Numbered from the stretch's first letter, positions 15,775 to 24,923 are shown. The stretch: 52,810 nucleotides of DNA from Candidatus Zhuqueibacterota bacterium (GCA_016928775.1 JAFGKD010000002.1:1-52810); one strand, 5' to 3'. Translations and numbers: made by a program. The notes: generated by a model from the sequence alone, not told the origin.

Positions 15775-15839
15775 TAATGTACACCATTAATATACGGCAA
15801 TGAGCAAAATAGTGCAAGTTTTTTGTTATAATGTACACC
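15775..15839 (-). promoter_or_regulatory. Promoter flanked by two TGTACA boxes
   Basis: On the minus strand TTGCAC (15817-15812), a 17-bp spacer and TATATT (15794-15789) precede the small DUF6504-like gene. An identical 11-base direct repeat, TAATGTACACC on the plus strand, lies at 15775-15785 and 15829-15839, just outside the -10 and -35. Each holds the palindrome TGTACA. Spacing is 54 bp. This looks like a pair of regulator sites; the regulator is unknown. Confidence 0.55.
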
Positions 15840-15873
15840 TTCAGTCAAAGCCAAACATTGGGCCGAGGATGAG

Positions 15874-15901
15874 CCTGGCGCGACCTTTGGCCGCAGCCAA
15901 A
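15874..15901 (-). repeat. Third, inverted copy of the 28-bp dispersed motif
   Basis: Read on the minus strand, 25 of 28 positions match the copy at 116-143. It lies 4 bases from IR3, as the first copies lie close to IR1, with the same relative order (inverted repeat, then motif). Confidence 0.65.
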
Positions 15902-15905
15902 TTTT

Positions 15906-16033
15906 GAGCCACAGATGCACACGGATGAACACGGATTTTTCGGTTTTGCTTCGAGAAAGCTTTGGGACTGGAGGTTAATAAAGATTAAAATGAATGATAT
16001 GATCCGTGTTTCATCCGTGAACATCCGTGGCTT
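15906..16033. repeat. Long inverted repeat (IR3) with CACGGATGAA periodicity
   Basis: Bases 15906-15936 pair with 16002-16033 around a loop of about 65 bases. Arms are made of repeated CACGGATGAA-type units (GCCACAGATG, CACGGATGAA, CACGGAT). The rest of the 397-bp gap (16034-16153) is an AT-rich leader with a Shine-Dalgarno for the kinase gene. Similar in design and core (CGGAT.AAC) to IR1. Confidence 0.75.
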
Positions 16034-16153
16034 GTAAACTTTGCTAAAAAACACGATGTTGCAGATGTACGGTATAGAGAAAGAAAATTCATATCCAGAT
16101 ATCCAATAAAATTTGTATATTTGAATTCTTACGATACTATTTGGAGGAATAAT

Positions 16154-17146
16154 ATGATCGTTCGCACCAAGGCATACTCCCGCGCCGGTTTGGCGGGTAA
16201 TCCGTCGGATGGCTACTTTGGCAAAACAGTGTCGGTTACATTTAAAAATTTTTTTGCCGAAGTGACCATGTATGAAACCCCGGATTTGGAAATTTTGCCC
16301 AATGACCGTGACCATTCTTATTTTACCAATTTAGCGAATTTGGTCAAAGATGTGAATCGCCACGGCTATTATGGCGGCATTCGACTCATCAAATCAGCGG
16401 CCAAGAAATTTTACGACTATTGTGCCGAAAAGGGCATCGTTTTGGCCGATCGTAATTTCACCGTACGCTACAATTCGACCATTCCGGTTCAGGTTGGCCT
16501 GGCAGGCTCCAGCGCCATCGTCACGGCTACCATTCGCGCGCTGATGACCTTTTATGGCGTCGAGATTCCAAAACCGCAGGTGCCGAATTTGATTCTCAGT
16601 GTTGAGACCGATGAACTCCGAATTTCCGCGGGTTTGCAAGATCGTGTCGTTCAAACATATGAAGGTCTTGTTTATATGGATTTTGATAAAAAGCTGATGG
16701 AAGAGCAAGGTTATGGCAGCTATGAAAGCCTCGATTCGAATTTATTGCCGCCGATCTATATTGCTTATATTTCTGATTTGAGTGAAATTTCCGGCATCGC
16801 GCATGGCAAACTGCGCGGCCGATTCGAAGCGGGTGACCAGGCCGTCATTGATGCGATGAAATATTTTGCCGAACGCGCTGAATTAGCCAAAGAATGCCTG
16901 TTGGCACATCAACCGGAAAAGTTACACCAAATCATGAACGACAACTTTGACAAACGCCGGGAAATTTTCCCCATCAGTCGCATGAATCTCGAGATGGTGA
17001 ACCTGGCGCGATCCGTCGGTGCCAGTGCCAAATTTTCCGGCTCTGGTGGCGCCATCGTCGGCACGTATGAAGATGAAAACATGTACGAAAAACTGAAAGC
17101 CAAATTAGCTGAAATCGGCGCCGTGGTGATCAAACCACAAATTTAA
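16154..17146 (+). CDS. GHMP-family sugar kinase, glucuronokinase-like
   Basis: Small-molecule kinase of the GHMP superfamily. The N-terminus YSRAGLAGNPSDGYFGKT closely resembles plant glucuronokinases and bacterial homologues, which phosphorylate C1 of a sugar acid. The ATP-binding motif PVQVGLAGSSAIVTATI and the C-terminal GSGGAIVG motif are both intact. Length (330 from this start) is normal. The open frame reaches back to a TTG at 16121, but GGAGG at 16142-16146 sits at ideal distance from the ATG at 16154, so I take the latter. The next gene, mutY, starts 33 bases after it with its own Shine-Dalgarno. Substrate is inferred: glucuronate is the closest match, but fucose, arabinose or heptose kinase relatives cannot be excluded. 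Confidence 0.8.
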   Translation: MIVRTKAYSRAGLAGNPSDGYFGKTVSVTFKNFFAEVTMYETPDLEILPNDRDHSYFTNLANLVKDVNRHGYYGGIRLIKSAAKKFYDYCAEKGIVLADRNFTVRYNSTIPVQVGLAGSSAIVTATIRALMTFYGVEIPKPQVPNLILSVETDELRISAGLQDRVVQTYEGLVYMDFDKKLMEEQGYGSYESLDSNLLPPIYIAYISDLSEISGIAHGKLRGRFEAGDQAVIDAMKYFAERAELAKECLLAHQPEKLHQIMNDNFDKRREIFPISRMNLEMVNLARSVGASAKFSGSGGAIVGTYEDENMYEKLKAKLAEIGAVVIKPQI

Positions 17147-17179
17147 CTCGGCAACAACACTGTTTCGCGCACCAAAGGA

Positions 17180-18271
17180 ATGAACCAAAACGACATTTCA
17201 CAATTCCAGCATCATCTTTTGACCTGGTATGATGATGAATTCCGCGACCTGCCATGGCGACAAACCGCAGACCCCTACAAAATCTGGGTTTCCGAGATCA
17301 TGCTGCAGCAAACGCAGGTTGTAAAAGTTGTGCCCTATTACAAAAGATTTATCGACGCTTTTCCAACCATGCACGATCTCGCCCATGCACATCTGGATCA
17401 GGTACTCAAGCAATGGGAAGGGTTGGGCTATTATGCGCGCGCCCGCAATCTCCATAAAGCGGCCCAGGTGATCGTACAAAAATTTTCCGGCAGCTTTCCT
17501 GCATCAGAAGCCGAGATCGTTAAGCTCCCGGGTATCGGTGAGTACACCACCGCCGCTATCATGAGCATTGTTTTTAACGCTGAATTACCGGTGATTGACG
17601 GCAACGTCAATCGCGTTCTGTGCCGGATATTTGCTGTTGAAGTGGATCCCAAGTCGCGCGAGGGCCGCCAAATCGTACGGCAGAAAGCCGAATTGCTTCT
17701 CGCGCGTGGGCACGCAGGAACGTACAACCAGGCCATTATGGAGCTCGGCGCCATGATTTGTACGCCGCGATCGCCCGGGTGTACAGTCTGTCCGGTGAAC
17801 ACGTTCTGCCAGGCGCGACAAAAAAACAAACAAGCCGACTATCCAATACAATCTCCAAAAAAAAAGCGACCCCACAAACACATCGCGGTCGCAATAATTT
17901 GGCGCAATGATAAAATCCTTATCGATCAACGTAAACCGCAAGGTCTGTTGGGGGGATTGTGGGAATTTCCCGGAGGACATGTAGAAGACGGGGAGAGCTA
18001 TGAAAAAGCCGTGATCAGGGAAGTCAAAGAGGAACTTGATATAAACATCAAGGTGACACGTTTTTTCACAACTGTGTTTCACCAGTATACCCATTTTACG
18101 ATTTCGTTACACGCCTTTTTGTGTCAGTTTATATCCGGGAGACCCAAAGCGCTCGGATGCACCGACTGGAAATGGGTTAAAATGGAAGAACTGTCGAACT
18201 ATGCCTTCCCGCGCGCCAATGGCAAAATAATCGAGCAATTATATGAATCATTTGCGTCGGGCAGCATCTAA
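17180..18271 (+). CDS. mutY: A/G-specific adenine DNA glycosylase MutY with intact Nudix box
   Basis: Base-excision repair enzyme that removes adenine paired with 8-oxoguanine. The N-terminal HhH-GPD fold is complete: DLPWRQTADPYKIWVSEIML and QQTQV, LPGIGEYTTAAI and the VIDGNVNRV segment. The [4Fe-4S] ligands are Cys194, Cys201, Cys204 and Cys210 (CX6CX2CX5C). The C-terminal domain (about 230-360) is Nudix-like, as in all MutY proteins. Here it keeps a full Nudix box: Gly266, Glu272, Arg280-Glu281, Glu284-Glu285. Many MutY proteins, such as that of E. coli, have lost these residues. It may therefore also hydrolyse oxidised nucleotides, though that is not certain. The ATG is preceded by AAAGGA. 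Confidence 0.93.
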   Translation: MNQNDISQFQHHLLTWYDDEFRDLPWRQTADPYKIWVSEIMLQQTQVVKVVPYYKRFIDAFPTMHDLAHAHLDQVLKQWEGLGYYARARNLHKAAQVIVQKFSGSFPASEAEIVKLPGIGEYTTAAIMSIVFNAELPVIDGNVNRVLCRIFAVEVDPKSREGRQIVRQKAELLLARGHAGTYNQAIMELGAMICTPRSPGCTVCPVNTFCQARQKNKQADYPIQSPKKKRPHKHIAVAIIWRNDKILIDQRKPQGLLGGLWEFPGGHVEDGESYEKAVIREVKEELDINIKVTRFFTTVFHQYTHFTISLHAFLCQFISGRPKALGCTDWKWVKMEELSNYAFPRANGKIIEQLYESFASGSI

Positions 18272-18399
18272 CTTTTAAAAGAGAAAAAGCGAAAAAGCCG
18301 GCGTTCCTGGAATAGTCAACATCGTTTTGCTGTTCTTTTTGCAAAATTTAAAAATAGCACAAATGCACAATTCATCATTTTTATTCATTTAAAACTCGA

Positions 18400-20703
18400 A
18401 TGGAACTACTGTACACGTTTTTAGCCATTTTTCCGATAGCCTTTATATCCCCCTATATTGTTCGACAAAAAAGCACCTGGGGGTGGACCCTTGCACTTGT
18501 TCCTGCTGCTATTTTTATTCTTCTACTTCGATTTGTGACGGACGTCAGTCACGGTCATACAGAGATACTTGCACTCAACTGGCTCCCCACCCTGGATATT
18601 TCGCTGATGCTTTACATCGACGGTCTCAGCTTATTGTTTGCCCTCATCATCAGCTTTATTGGCTTTTTGATCATTATTTACGCTTCCGGCTATTTTCACC
18701 ATAACAATTATGCCGGTCGCTTTTATATGATTGTTTTGTTATTTATGGGCGCCATGCTCGGTGTTGTTTTGGCGGGCAATCTGTTCACCATGTTTGTTTT
18801 TTGGGAATTAACCAGTTTTACCTCCTATCTGCTCATTGGCTGGAATCACGAGAAAGAAGAATCCCGATGGGCCGCATTACAATCGCTGATCGTCACCGGC
18901 GGCGGCGGTCTGGCGCTCTTCGCCGGCCTGATTCTCATGCGTCTGATTGTCGGCAGTTTTGATATCGCCGACATATTAAGCCAGCCTGAGCTGATTCGCA
19001 GCCATTCGTTCTATATCCCTGTTCTTATTCTCGTCGCTTTAGGCGCTTTTACAAAATCCGCCCAGTTTCCTTTTCATTTCTGGTTGCCCGGTGCCATGGC
19101 CGCACCCACACCGGTGAGCGCCTATTTACACTCGGCAACAATGGTAAAAGCGGGCATTTATTTATTGGCACGCCTCAATCCGGTTCTGGGCGGCACCGCT
19201 GAATGGACGACTGTGATTACGTTGGTCGGCGGATTAACCATGGTCACTGGAGCGGCGCTGGCCCTGCCGCAAAATGACTTGAAAAAACTGTTGGCCTATA
19301 CAACGGTCTCAGCCCTCGGCATGATCACCCTGCTGATCGGTCTTGGAACAAGCCTGGCCATCAAAGCTGCCATGGTTTTTTTGTTGGTGCATTCGTTATA
19401 TAAAGGTTCTCTCTTTATGGTAGCCGGCGGCATCGATCACGCGGCCGGCACGCGCGATGTGCGCTTGTTGAGCGGCTTGGGACGATTGTTGCCCTTCACG
19501 GCGACGGCGGGTTTATTGGCCGCACTGTCCATGTCCGGCTTGCCGCCTTTTTTTGGTTTCATCGGCAAAGAACTGGTTTATGAGGCTAATCTGCACGCGC
19601 CACAATGGGTATGGATTTTGACAGCGACCGGTCTTTTTGCCAATGCTGTCAATGTGACGGTTGCCATTGTTGTGGGTATCCGCCCGTTTTGGGGCCAGAA
19701 GCACGAAAAGCTCGGCCATGGTCATGAAGGCCCGCTCGGACTGTGGCTTGGCCCGCTCATTGCGGCTGCAGCCGGATTACTCCTGGGACTCTATCCCGCG
19801 TGGGTCGCAAAGCCACTGTTCTCGCCAACGGTTTCCGCCATATTGGCGCAAGACTACAGCGTCAAGCTCAAACTGTGGCATGGACTGAACACAGCATTGC
19901 TGTTAAGTTTTCTGACCATTTTAGTGGGTATCCTGCTTTATGTTGTGCGAGCCAATTTTGCCAGGATCCAACAACGGTTAGCCGTTTTGCAGCCGATTTA
20001 TCCCTCCATGCTGTTCAAAAATGGCCTGAACAAATTTCTCTTCCTCTCGGACAAAGCAACACGAGCACTGCAAAACGGCAATCTCTACGTCTACCTCATC
20101 ACGATATTTTCGGTGATGGCTGCGGGACTTTGGCTGCAGGTGATCAGTTCATACAACATTAATGTCAAGATAGATTTCCATGATTTCAATTTTATTGATC
20201 TCGGCATCGTTATGCTGATGATTGTCGCCACTTTTATGGCAATTCTCACTCGCGGTCGATTGACGGCGGTCACGGCTCTGGGCGTGATTGGCTTTGGTGT
20301 TGCACTGATCTATATTTTACATGGTGCGCCGGATGTTGCGATTACCCAGCTCGTCATTGAAACCCTCACCGTCGTGCTGTTCGTACTTATCTTGTACAGA
20401 TTTCCCCGCTTTACCCTTTTATCCAAAAAATCGACGCGGATGCGTGATGCCTCGCTGGCTGTGCTCGTAGGTTTTATGATGACATCGCTTTTATTAATGA
20501 AAAATTCCGCCGAATCTTTGGCTAATATTTCGCCCTTTTTTGTCGAGAATAGTGTCATCAAAGCACACGGGCATAATATTGTCAATGTTATTCTTGTGGA
20601 TTTTCGCGGCATCGACACCCTGGGCGAAATTACCGTGCTCTCAGTCGCCGCGTTGGGTGTTTATGCATTGTTAAAGTTGAAAATGGGAGCCAAGGAAAAA
20701 TAG
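18400..20703 (+). CDS. mrpA: Mrp-type Na+/H+ antiporter subunit A
   Basis: Largest membrane subunit of the multisubunit Mrp antiporter, homologous to the NuoL/ND5 proton-pumping subunit. The NuoL-like core shows the expected helices and motifs: WELTSFTSYLLIGWNHEKEESRWAA-type loop, the FPFHFWLPGAMAAPTPVSAYLHSA signature, and LLAYTTVSALG. The C-terminal part (about 560-767) contains the DUF4040/MbhD-like helices and the GAPDVAITQLVIETLTVVLF motif, so this is the long A form. About 20 helices. It heads a complete seven-gene operon and ends on a one-base overlap with mrpB. The 128-bp upstream gap after mutY shows no convincing promoter or terminator. Confidence 0.95.
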   Translation: MELLYTFLAIFPIAFISPYIVRQKSTWGWTLALVPAAIFILLLRFVTDVSHGHTEILALNWLPTLDISLMLYIDGLSLLFALIISFIGFLIIIYASGYFHHNNYAGRFYMIVLLFMGAMLGVVLAGNLFTMFVFWELTSFTSYLLIGWNHEKEESRWAALQSLIVTGGGGLALFAGLILMRLIVGSFDIADILSQPELIRSHSFYIPVLILVALGAFTKSAQFPFHFWLPGAMAAPTPVSAYLHSATMVKAGIYLLARLNPVLGGTAEWTTVITLVGGLTMVTGAALALPQNDLKKLLAYTTVSALGMITLLIGLGTSLAIKAAMVFLLVHSLYKGSLFMVAGGIDHAAGTRDVRLLSGLGRLLPFTATAGLLAALSMSGLPPFFGFIGKELVYEANLHAPQWVWILTATGLFANAVNVTVAIVVGIRPFWGQKHEKLGHGHEGPLGLWLGPLIAAAAGLLLGLYPAWVAKPLFSPTVSAILAQDYSVKLKLWHGLNTALLLSFLTILVGILLYVVRANFARIQQRLAVLQPIYPSMLFKNGLNKFLFLSDKATRALQNGNLYVYLITIFSVMAAGLWLQVISSYNINVKIDFHDFNFIDLGIVMLMIVATFMAILTRGRLTAVTALGVIGFGVALIYILHGAPDVAITQLVIETLTVVLFVLILYRFPRFTLLSKKSTRMRDASLAVLVGFMMTSLLLMKNSAESLANISPFFVENSVIKAHGHNIVNVILVDFRGIDTLGEITVLSVAALGVYALLKLKMGAKEK

Positions 20704-21119
20704 TGCAATCGCATATTCTCAAAATTGCCGCGCGGCACCTGCTGCTGCCGTTTACAATCATGTCGATTATCATTTTGTGGCGCGGCCACAATCAACCCGG
20801 AGGTGGTTTTATCGGTGGACTCGTAGCAGCCTCAGCCTTCATCTTGTACAATGTTGCCTATGGCGTGCAGGATGCCAAAAAAATCCTGCGTCTTGATCCC
20901 CGCACATTAATTGGTATCGGACTGGCAATAGCACTGTTCAGCGCGCTGCTGTCGGTTTTTCTGCGCATGCCGTTTATGACCGGCATGTGGGTGGATGTTT
21001 TTCTGCCGCTCCTCGGGCATCAGCATTTTGGCACACCGTTGCTCTTTGACACCGGTGTTTACCTGACCGTGCTGGGCGTAATTTTGACGGTTGTTTTCAC
21101 CCTGTCGGAGGAATCGTAA
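20703..21119 (+). CDS. mrpB: Mrp antiporter subunit B
   Basis: 138 residues, four membrane helices. RGHNQPGGGFIGGLVAASAF is the MnhB signature. GTG start overlapping the mrpA stop (TAGTG). Required for assembly of the complex in characterised Mrp systems. The stop overlaps the next start (TAATG), a sign of translational coupling. Confidence 0.94.
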   Translation: MQSHILKIAARHLLLPFTIMSIIILWRGHNQPGGGFIGGLVAASAFILYNVAYGVQDAKKILRLDPRTLIGIGLAIALFSALLSVFLRMPFMTGMWVDVFLPLLGHQHFGTPLLFDTGVYLTVLGVILTVVFTLSEES

Positions 21120-21466
21120 TGGTTCTGCTTTATGCCATTCTCATTGGTGTGATGTTCGGTGCCGCCGTCTATCTGCTGCTGCGTCGCAGTATTGTCAAGC
21201 TGGTCTTTGGGCTTGTGCTGCTGAGCCAGGCGACGAATCTGTTCATTTTTACAATCGGCGGCTATGAAAAAAACAACCCACCCCTGGTTGAGAAAGGCCA
21301 ACTAGTGCCGACCGCACCGTATGTTGATCCGCTACCCCAGGCACTTATCCTGACCGCCATTGTCATCAGTTTTGGTGTTCTTGCATTTACAATGGTGCTG
21401 ATGCACAGGGCGCATGAATCCATCGGCACAGACGATTTGCATCAAATGAGGGACACGGACAAATGA
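21119..21466 (+). CDS. mrpC: Mrp antiporter subunit C
   Basis: NuoK-like small subunit of 115 residues with three helices. GLVLLSQATNLFIFTIGG and DPLPQALILTAIVISFG are the MnhC/MrpC marks. The DPLPQALILTAIVI stretch contains residues needed for antiport in homologues. The extra tail after about residue 100 is hydrophilic. The ATG overlaps the mrpB stop by one base, and the end overlaps mrpD by four bases. Confidence 0.94.
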   Translation: MVLLYAILIGVMFGAAVYLLLRRSIVKLVFGLVLLSQATNLFIFTIGGYEKNNPPLVEKGQLVPTAPYVDPLPQALILTAIVISFGVLAFTMVLMHRAHESIGTDDLHQMRDTDK

Positions 21467-22956
21467 AGATGCTGATCGTGAGCCCCATACTCATTCCCCT
21501 TGTCGCTGCCATACTTGCTTTGCTATTACCGCGCCGGCTTGGCAAGCTTGCAGGAGTTGCCGGACCGGCCGCTTTGTTGGCCGCTTCACTCGCCCTGCTC
21601 CATTGGGTGCTGCGAGACGGCATTCAAGTATTGCAGATTGGCAATTGGCCGGCACCATTTGGCATTACCTTTGTCGTTGATATTTTCAGCGCGATCATGG
21701 TTGTGCTCACCGGCATTATCGGATTCGCCCTGGCGGTTTACTCTTTTCACAGCATAGAACCGGAGCGTTTTAAATTTGGCTATTATTCACTTTTTAATAT
21801 CCTGTTAATGGGCGTTGCCGGTGCATTCACCACGGGTGATATTTTCAACATGTACGTCTGGTTCGAAGTATTGTTGATTTCATCATTTGTATTGATGGTA
21901 TTAGGGGGTGAGCGGGCGCAAATTGAGGGCGCGGTCAAATATGTGACGCTCAATCTGCTGTCGTCAACCTTTTTCCTCATCGCCGTGGCGATTTTGTACG
22001 GAAAACTCGGCACCTTGAATATGGCCGACCTGGCTGTACGCGTCAGTCAAACGTACGATGACACTTTGGTTAAAGTCGCCTCCCTCCTGCTGCTTGGGGC
22101 CTTTGGTATCAAGGCGGCGATTTTTCCGCTCTACTTTTGGCTGCCAGCCTCCTATCATACGCCACCCGCAGCCGTGTCCGCGCTATTCGCCGGCCTGCTG
22201 ACAAAGGTGGGTGTTTATGCGATCATTCGAACGTTCACCCTGATATTTATTTGGGACCGCACTGTCACGCATAATGTTATTCTGATCATCGCCGGATTCA
22301 CCATGTTTTTTGGTGTCATCGGCGCCGTGGTGCAGTTTGATTTTCGCAGATTGTTATCGTTTCATATCATCAGCCAGATTGGCTACATGATGATGGGACT
22401 CGGCCTGTTCACAACAGTGGCCATTTCCGGCTCACTATTTCACATTATTCATAACATCCTTGCCAAAACAAACCTGTTTCTTATCAGTGGTTTTGTGTAT
22501 CATCTGCAGGGGTCCTATGCGCTCAAAAAGCTTGGCGGGCTCTACAGACGGCAACCCTTACTTGCTTTTCTTTTCATCATTCCGGCTTTTTCATTAGCCG
22601 GCATACCGCCGCTCTCCGGTTTTTGGTCAAAATTTCTGCTCATCAAAGCCGGGCTACAATTGGAGGGCTGGATTATTGTCAGTATAGCCCTCATTGTCAG
22701 CCTGCTGACACTTTATTCCATGACCAAAATCTGGGCTGAAGTTTTTTGGAAGCCGGATCCGCAGGCAAAGCCGTATTCAGTTGAGAAAAATGCAAAGTAT
22801 TACTCCATGTTGATGCCGATTATATTCATGGCGGCGATTAACGCCCTTGTTGGTTTATACGCCGAACCATTTTTGAACCTGACGTTAAAAGCTGCTGATC
22901 AATTGATGCATCCTTCTATCTACATCGAGGCTGTATTGGGAGGATATCTGCCATGA
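21463..22956 (+). CDS. mrpD: Mrp antiporter subunit D
   Basis: NuoN/NuoM-like proton channel subunit, 497 residues, about 14 helices. YVWFEVLLISSFVLMVLGG, FPLYFWLPASYHTPPAAVSALFAG and the Lys in LTKVGVYAI match the conserved ion-path residues of MrpD (the Glu of the WFE motif and the Lys of LLTKVG). It starts inside the mrpC stop (ATGA overlap) and ends in the same way with mrpE. With mrpA it forms the antiporting core. Confidence 0.94.
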   Translation: MKMLIVSPILIPLVAAILALLLPRRLGKLAGVAGPAALLAASLALLHWVLRDGIQVLQIGNWPAPFGITFVVDIFSAIMVVLTGIIGFALAVYSFHSIEPERFKFGYYSLFNILLMGVAGAFTTGDIFNMYVWFEVLLISSFVLMVLGGERAQIEGAVKYVTLNLLSSTFFLIAVAILYGKLGTLNMADLAVRVSQTYDDTLVKVASLLLLGAFGIKAAIFPLYFWLPASYHTPPAAVSALFAGLLTKVGVYAIIRTFTLIFIWDRTVTHNVILIIAGFTMFFGVIGAVVQFDFRRLLSFHIISQIGYMMMGLGLFTTVAISGSLFHIIHNILAKTNLFLISGFVYHLQGSYALKKLGGLYRRQPLLAFLFIIPAFSLAGIPPLSGFWSKFLLIKAGLQLEGWIIVSIALIVSLLTLYSMTKIWAEVFWKPDPQAKPYSVEKNAKYYSMLMPIIFMAAINALVGLYAEPFLNLTLKAADQLMHPSIYIEAVLGGYLP

Positions 22957-23297
22957 CACTCTTTGCCGTTGTACGTACATTTTTTGGCGTTATCAGTTTT
23001 TTCTTTTTTTATCTCGGCGAGATTATTTTAGCCAATATTCAGGTTGCTTATGATATCCTTACGCCACGACACCGGATGAAACCGGCTATTCTGGCTATAC
23101 CTCTTGATGTTAAAACCGACATTCAATTGTTGGCCATAAACAATTTGATTACCATGACACCGGGTACGCTCAGCCTGGATATATCGCCGGATCGAAAAAT
23201 GATTTACGTGCATGCCATGTATGTGGATGATATCATTGCTTTTAAAAAAGAAATCAAGGACGCTTTTGAAAAAAGAATATTGGAGATGTCAAGATGA
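22953..23297 (+). CDS. mrpE: Mrp antiporter subunit E
   Basis: 114 residues. An N-terminal membrane helix pair is followed by a cytoplasmic-type domain with NNLITMTPGTLSLDI, the MnhE signature, and HAMYVDD. At 114 residues it is shorter than many MrpE proteins (about 160), with a reduced N-terminal membrane region. Four-base overlaps on both sides. Confidence 0.93.
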   Translation: MTLFAVVRTFFGVISFFFFYLGEIILANIQVAYDILTPRHRMKPAILAIPLDVKTDIQLLAINNLITMTPGTLSLDISPDRKMIYVHAMYVDDIIAFKKEIKDAFEKRILEMSR

Positions 23298-23581
23298 TAT
23301 CTACATTATCCGTTTTTCTGCAGGGTGCCATTTTTCTGTCATTTTTATTGCTGTTTTTAGGTATGGTGTTCACCTTTTTACGGTTGATGAAAGGACCGAC
23401 CTTGCCGGATCGAGTTGTTGCCATAGATTTGTTCACCAGTTTGGTGATGGGCACCATTTCGACCTATGCTTTTTTAACCGGCTTGACCATTTATCTGAAT
23501 GCTGTACTTATTATGGCATTTATCGCATTTATCGGCACCGTAGCCTTTGCACGTTATCTTGAAAAGCGAGCTTTAAAATGA
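23294..23581 (+). CDS. mrpF: Mrp antiporter subunit F
   Basis: 95 residues with three helices. RLMKGPTLPDRVVAIDLFTS is the MrpF signature; its Pro-Asp-Arg segment is conserved in active homologues. Coupled to mrpE and mrpG by ATGA overlaps. Confidence 0.94.
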   Translation: MISTLSVFLQGAIFLSFLLLFLGMVFTFLRLMKGPTLPDRVVAIDLFTSLVMGTISTYAFLTGLTIYLNAVLIMAFIAFIGTVAFARYLEKRALK

Positions 23582-23943
23582 CGGACGTAATTGCAGCCCT
23601 CTTTTTGGTTTTGGGATCATTTTTTATGTTCCTTGCCGGTCTGGGTACCTGGCGCTTCCCCGACCTCTACAGCCGCATGCATGCCGCTACCAAAGCGGCA
23701 TCTTTTGGCATCGGCTTGATGATGACCGGTCTTTTGATCGCCTATTTCAGTTTTTATCTGCTCATCATGGCTGTGCTTGTCATCACTTTTATCTTTATCA
23801 CGGCTCCGGTTGCAGCACACATGCTGGGCCGAGCCGGCTATTTGCTCAGGGTTCCTCAATATGAAAAGACGATCGTTGATGAAATGTCCGAATTGTATGG
23901 TGAGGACATCACTCTCTCTTCCGATGCCCATTTTGATGATTAA
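23578..23943 (+). CDS. mrpG: Mrp antiporter subunit G
   Basis: 121 residues with three helices. GTWRFPDLYSRMHAATKAAS is the diagnostic PhaG_MnhG motif, and TAPVAAHMLGRAGY follows. Last gene of the operon; the acidic tail after about residue 95 is lineage-specific. The gap to the next gene is 90 bases without a visible terminator. Confidence 0.94.
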   Translation: MTDVIAALFLVLGSFFMFLAGLGTWRFPDLYSRMHAATKAASFGIGLMMTGLLIAYFSFYLLIMAVLVITFIFITAPVAAHMLGRAGYLLRVPQYEKTIVDEMSELYGEDITLSSDAHFDD

Positions 23944-24033
23944 AGCCACGTTATGTTCTTGCTTTTCAGGTGAAATTTTGGTTAATTTGATCCTATAAAT
24001 TTGATCAAATGATTGTGAAACAGGAGATCTATC

Positions 24034-24882
24034 ATGAATGTTAGCAGAAGAGACTTTTTAAAAGGAGTGGCGGCAACAGGCGCTGTCGTGAGTGTCAATG
24101 CATTCGCCACAAAGGTAAGCGCTGAAACGGATCTGCCCATTGGCATCCAGCTCTATACCGTCCGCGACAAGAGCGGCAAAGATTTTAAAGGCACTTTGAA
24201 AAAAGTTGCAGAGATTGGCTACAAATATTTTGAATTCGCCGGCTACGGCGGCCTGGATGCAGGAGAACTGAATGCTTTTTTAGCTGAAATCGGTGCCACT
24301 ACATGCGGCTCCCACGAAGGGTACGGCAATTTTATTAAGGATATTGATAGCGTCATCGAGTTCAATCAAGCCATTGGCAACCCTTACATCACCATCCCAT
24401 CCATGCCCGGCCATGTTCGAAGCAGTATCGATGAAATCAAACGGTTTGCTGATAATTTGAATATCATTGGCTACAAGGTAAAACAGGCGGGTATGCAGCT
24501 CTGTTATCACAACCATTCATTTGAATTCGATAAAGTTGATGGCGAACAGACCGTATGGGACGTTCTGTTTCAGGCGACCGACGCTGATATGGTGAAAGCC
24601 GAAATGGATGTGGCCTGGGTGTTCGCCGCCGATGTTGATCCGCTAACGCTGATGCAGCAATGGGGCGACCGCATTAAACTGCTGCACATGAAAGACCTGG
24701 ATGCGAATCGCAAGTTAGCACCGGTGGGTGAAGGTCTGATCGATATGCCACAAGTTGTTGAAAAAGCCAAAGAAATTGGCGTCGAGTGGTATATCGTCGA
24801 GCAGGACAACACGCGCCCGGGCAAGGATATTTTGGATGAGATCGCGGTGAGCTATAAAAACATGGTGAAACTATTGAGTTAA
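24034..24882 (+). CDS. Tat-exported sugar phosphate isomerase/epimerase-like TIM barrel protein
   Basis: The N-terminus MNVSRRDFLKGVAATGAVVS is a twin-arginine signal (SRRDFLK), so the protein is exported folded, probably with a metal. The mature part is an AP endonuclease 2 / xylose isomerase-like barrel: PIGIQLYTVRDK, then YHNHSFEF, KAEMDVAWVF and the closing WYIVEQDN, which supply the usual His/Glu/Asp metal ligands. Such exported members are common in Bacteroidota and Planctomycetes; several act as sugar isomerases or 3-keto-glycoside-related enzymes, but no single reaction can be assigned. GGAG lies upstream of the ATG. The following hydrolase gene starts within 50 bases on the same strand. 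Confidence 0.87.
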   Translation: MNVSRRDFLKGVAATGAVVSVNAFATKVSAETDLPIGIQLYTVRDKSGKDFKGTLKKVAEIGYKYFEFAGYGGLDAGELNAFLAEIGATTCGSHEGYGNFIKDIDSVIEFNQAIGNPYITIPSMPGHVRSSIDEIKRFADNLNIIGYKVKQAGMQLCYHNHSFEFDKVDGEQTVWDVLFQATDADMVKAEMDVAWVFAADVDPLTLMQQWGDRIKLLHMKDLDANRKLAPVGEGLIDMPQVVEKAKEIGVEWYIVEQDNTRPGKDILDEIAVSYKNMVKLLS

Positions 24883-24923
24883 GGTCATTGTTTTTTAAAA
24901 TTGAATTGAAGCACGTACTTATC

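Noticed and set aside
15845..16315. Minus-strand frame across IR3 and the kinase start
   Set aside because: It overlaps a repeat and the strongly supported start of the GHMP kinase; its protein has no recognisable feature.
18400..23943. Respiratory complex I segment (nuoL, nuoK, nuoN)
   Set aside because: NuoL-, NuoK- and NuoN-like subunits occur, but the order A-B-C-D-E-F-G with MnhB, E, F and G signatures is diagnostic of an Mrp antiporter.
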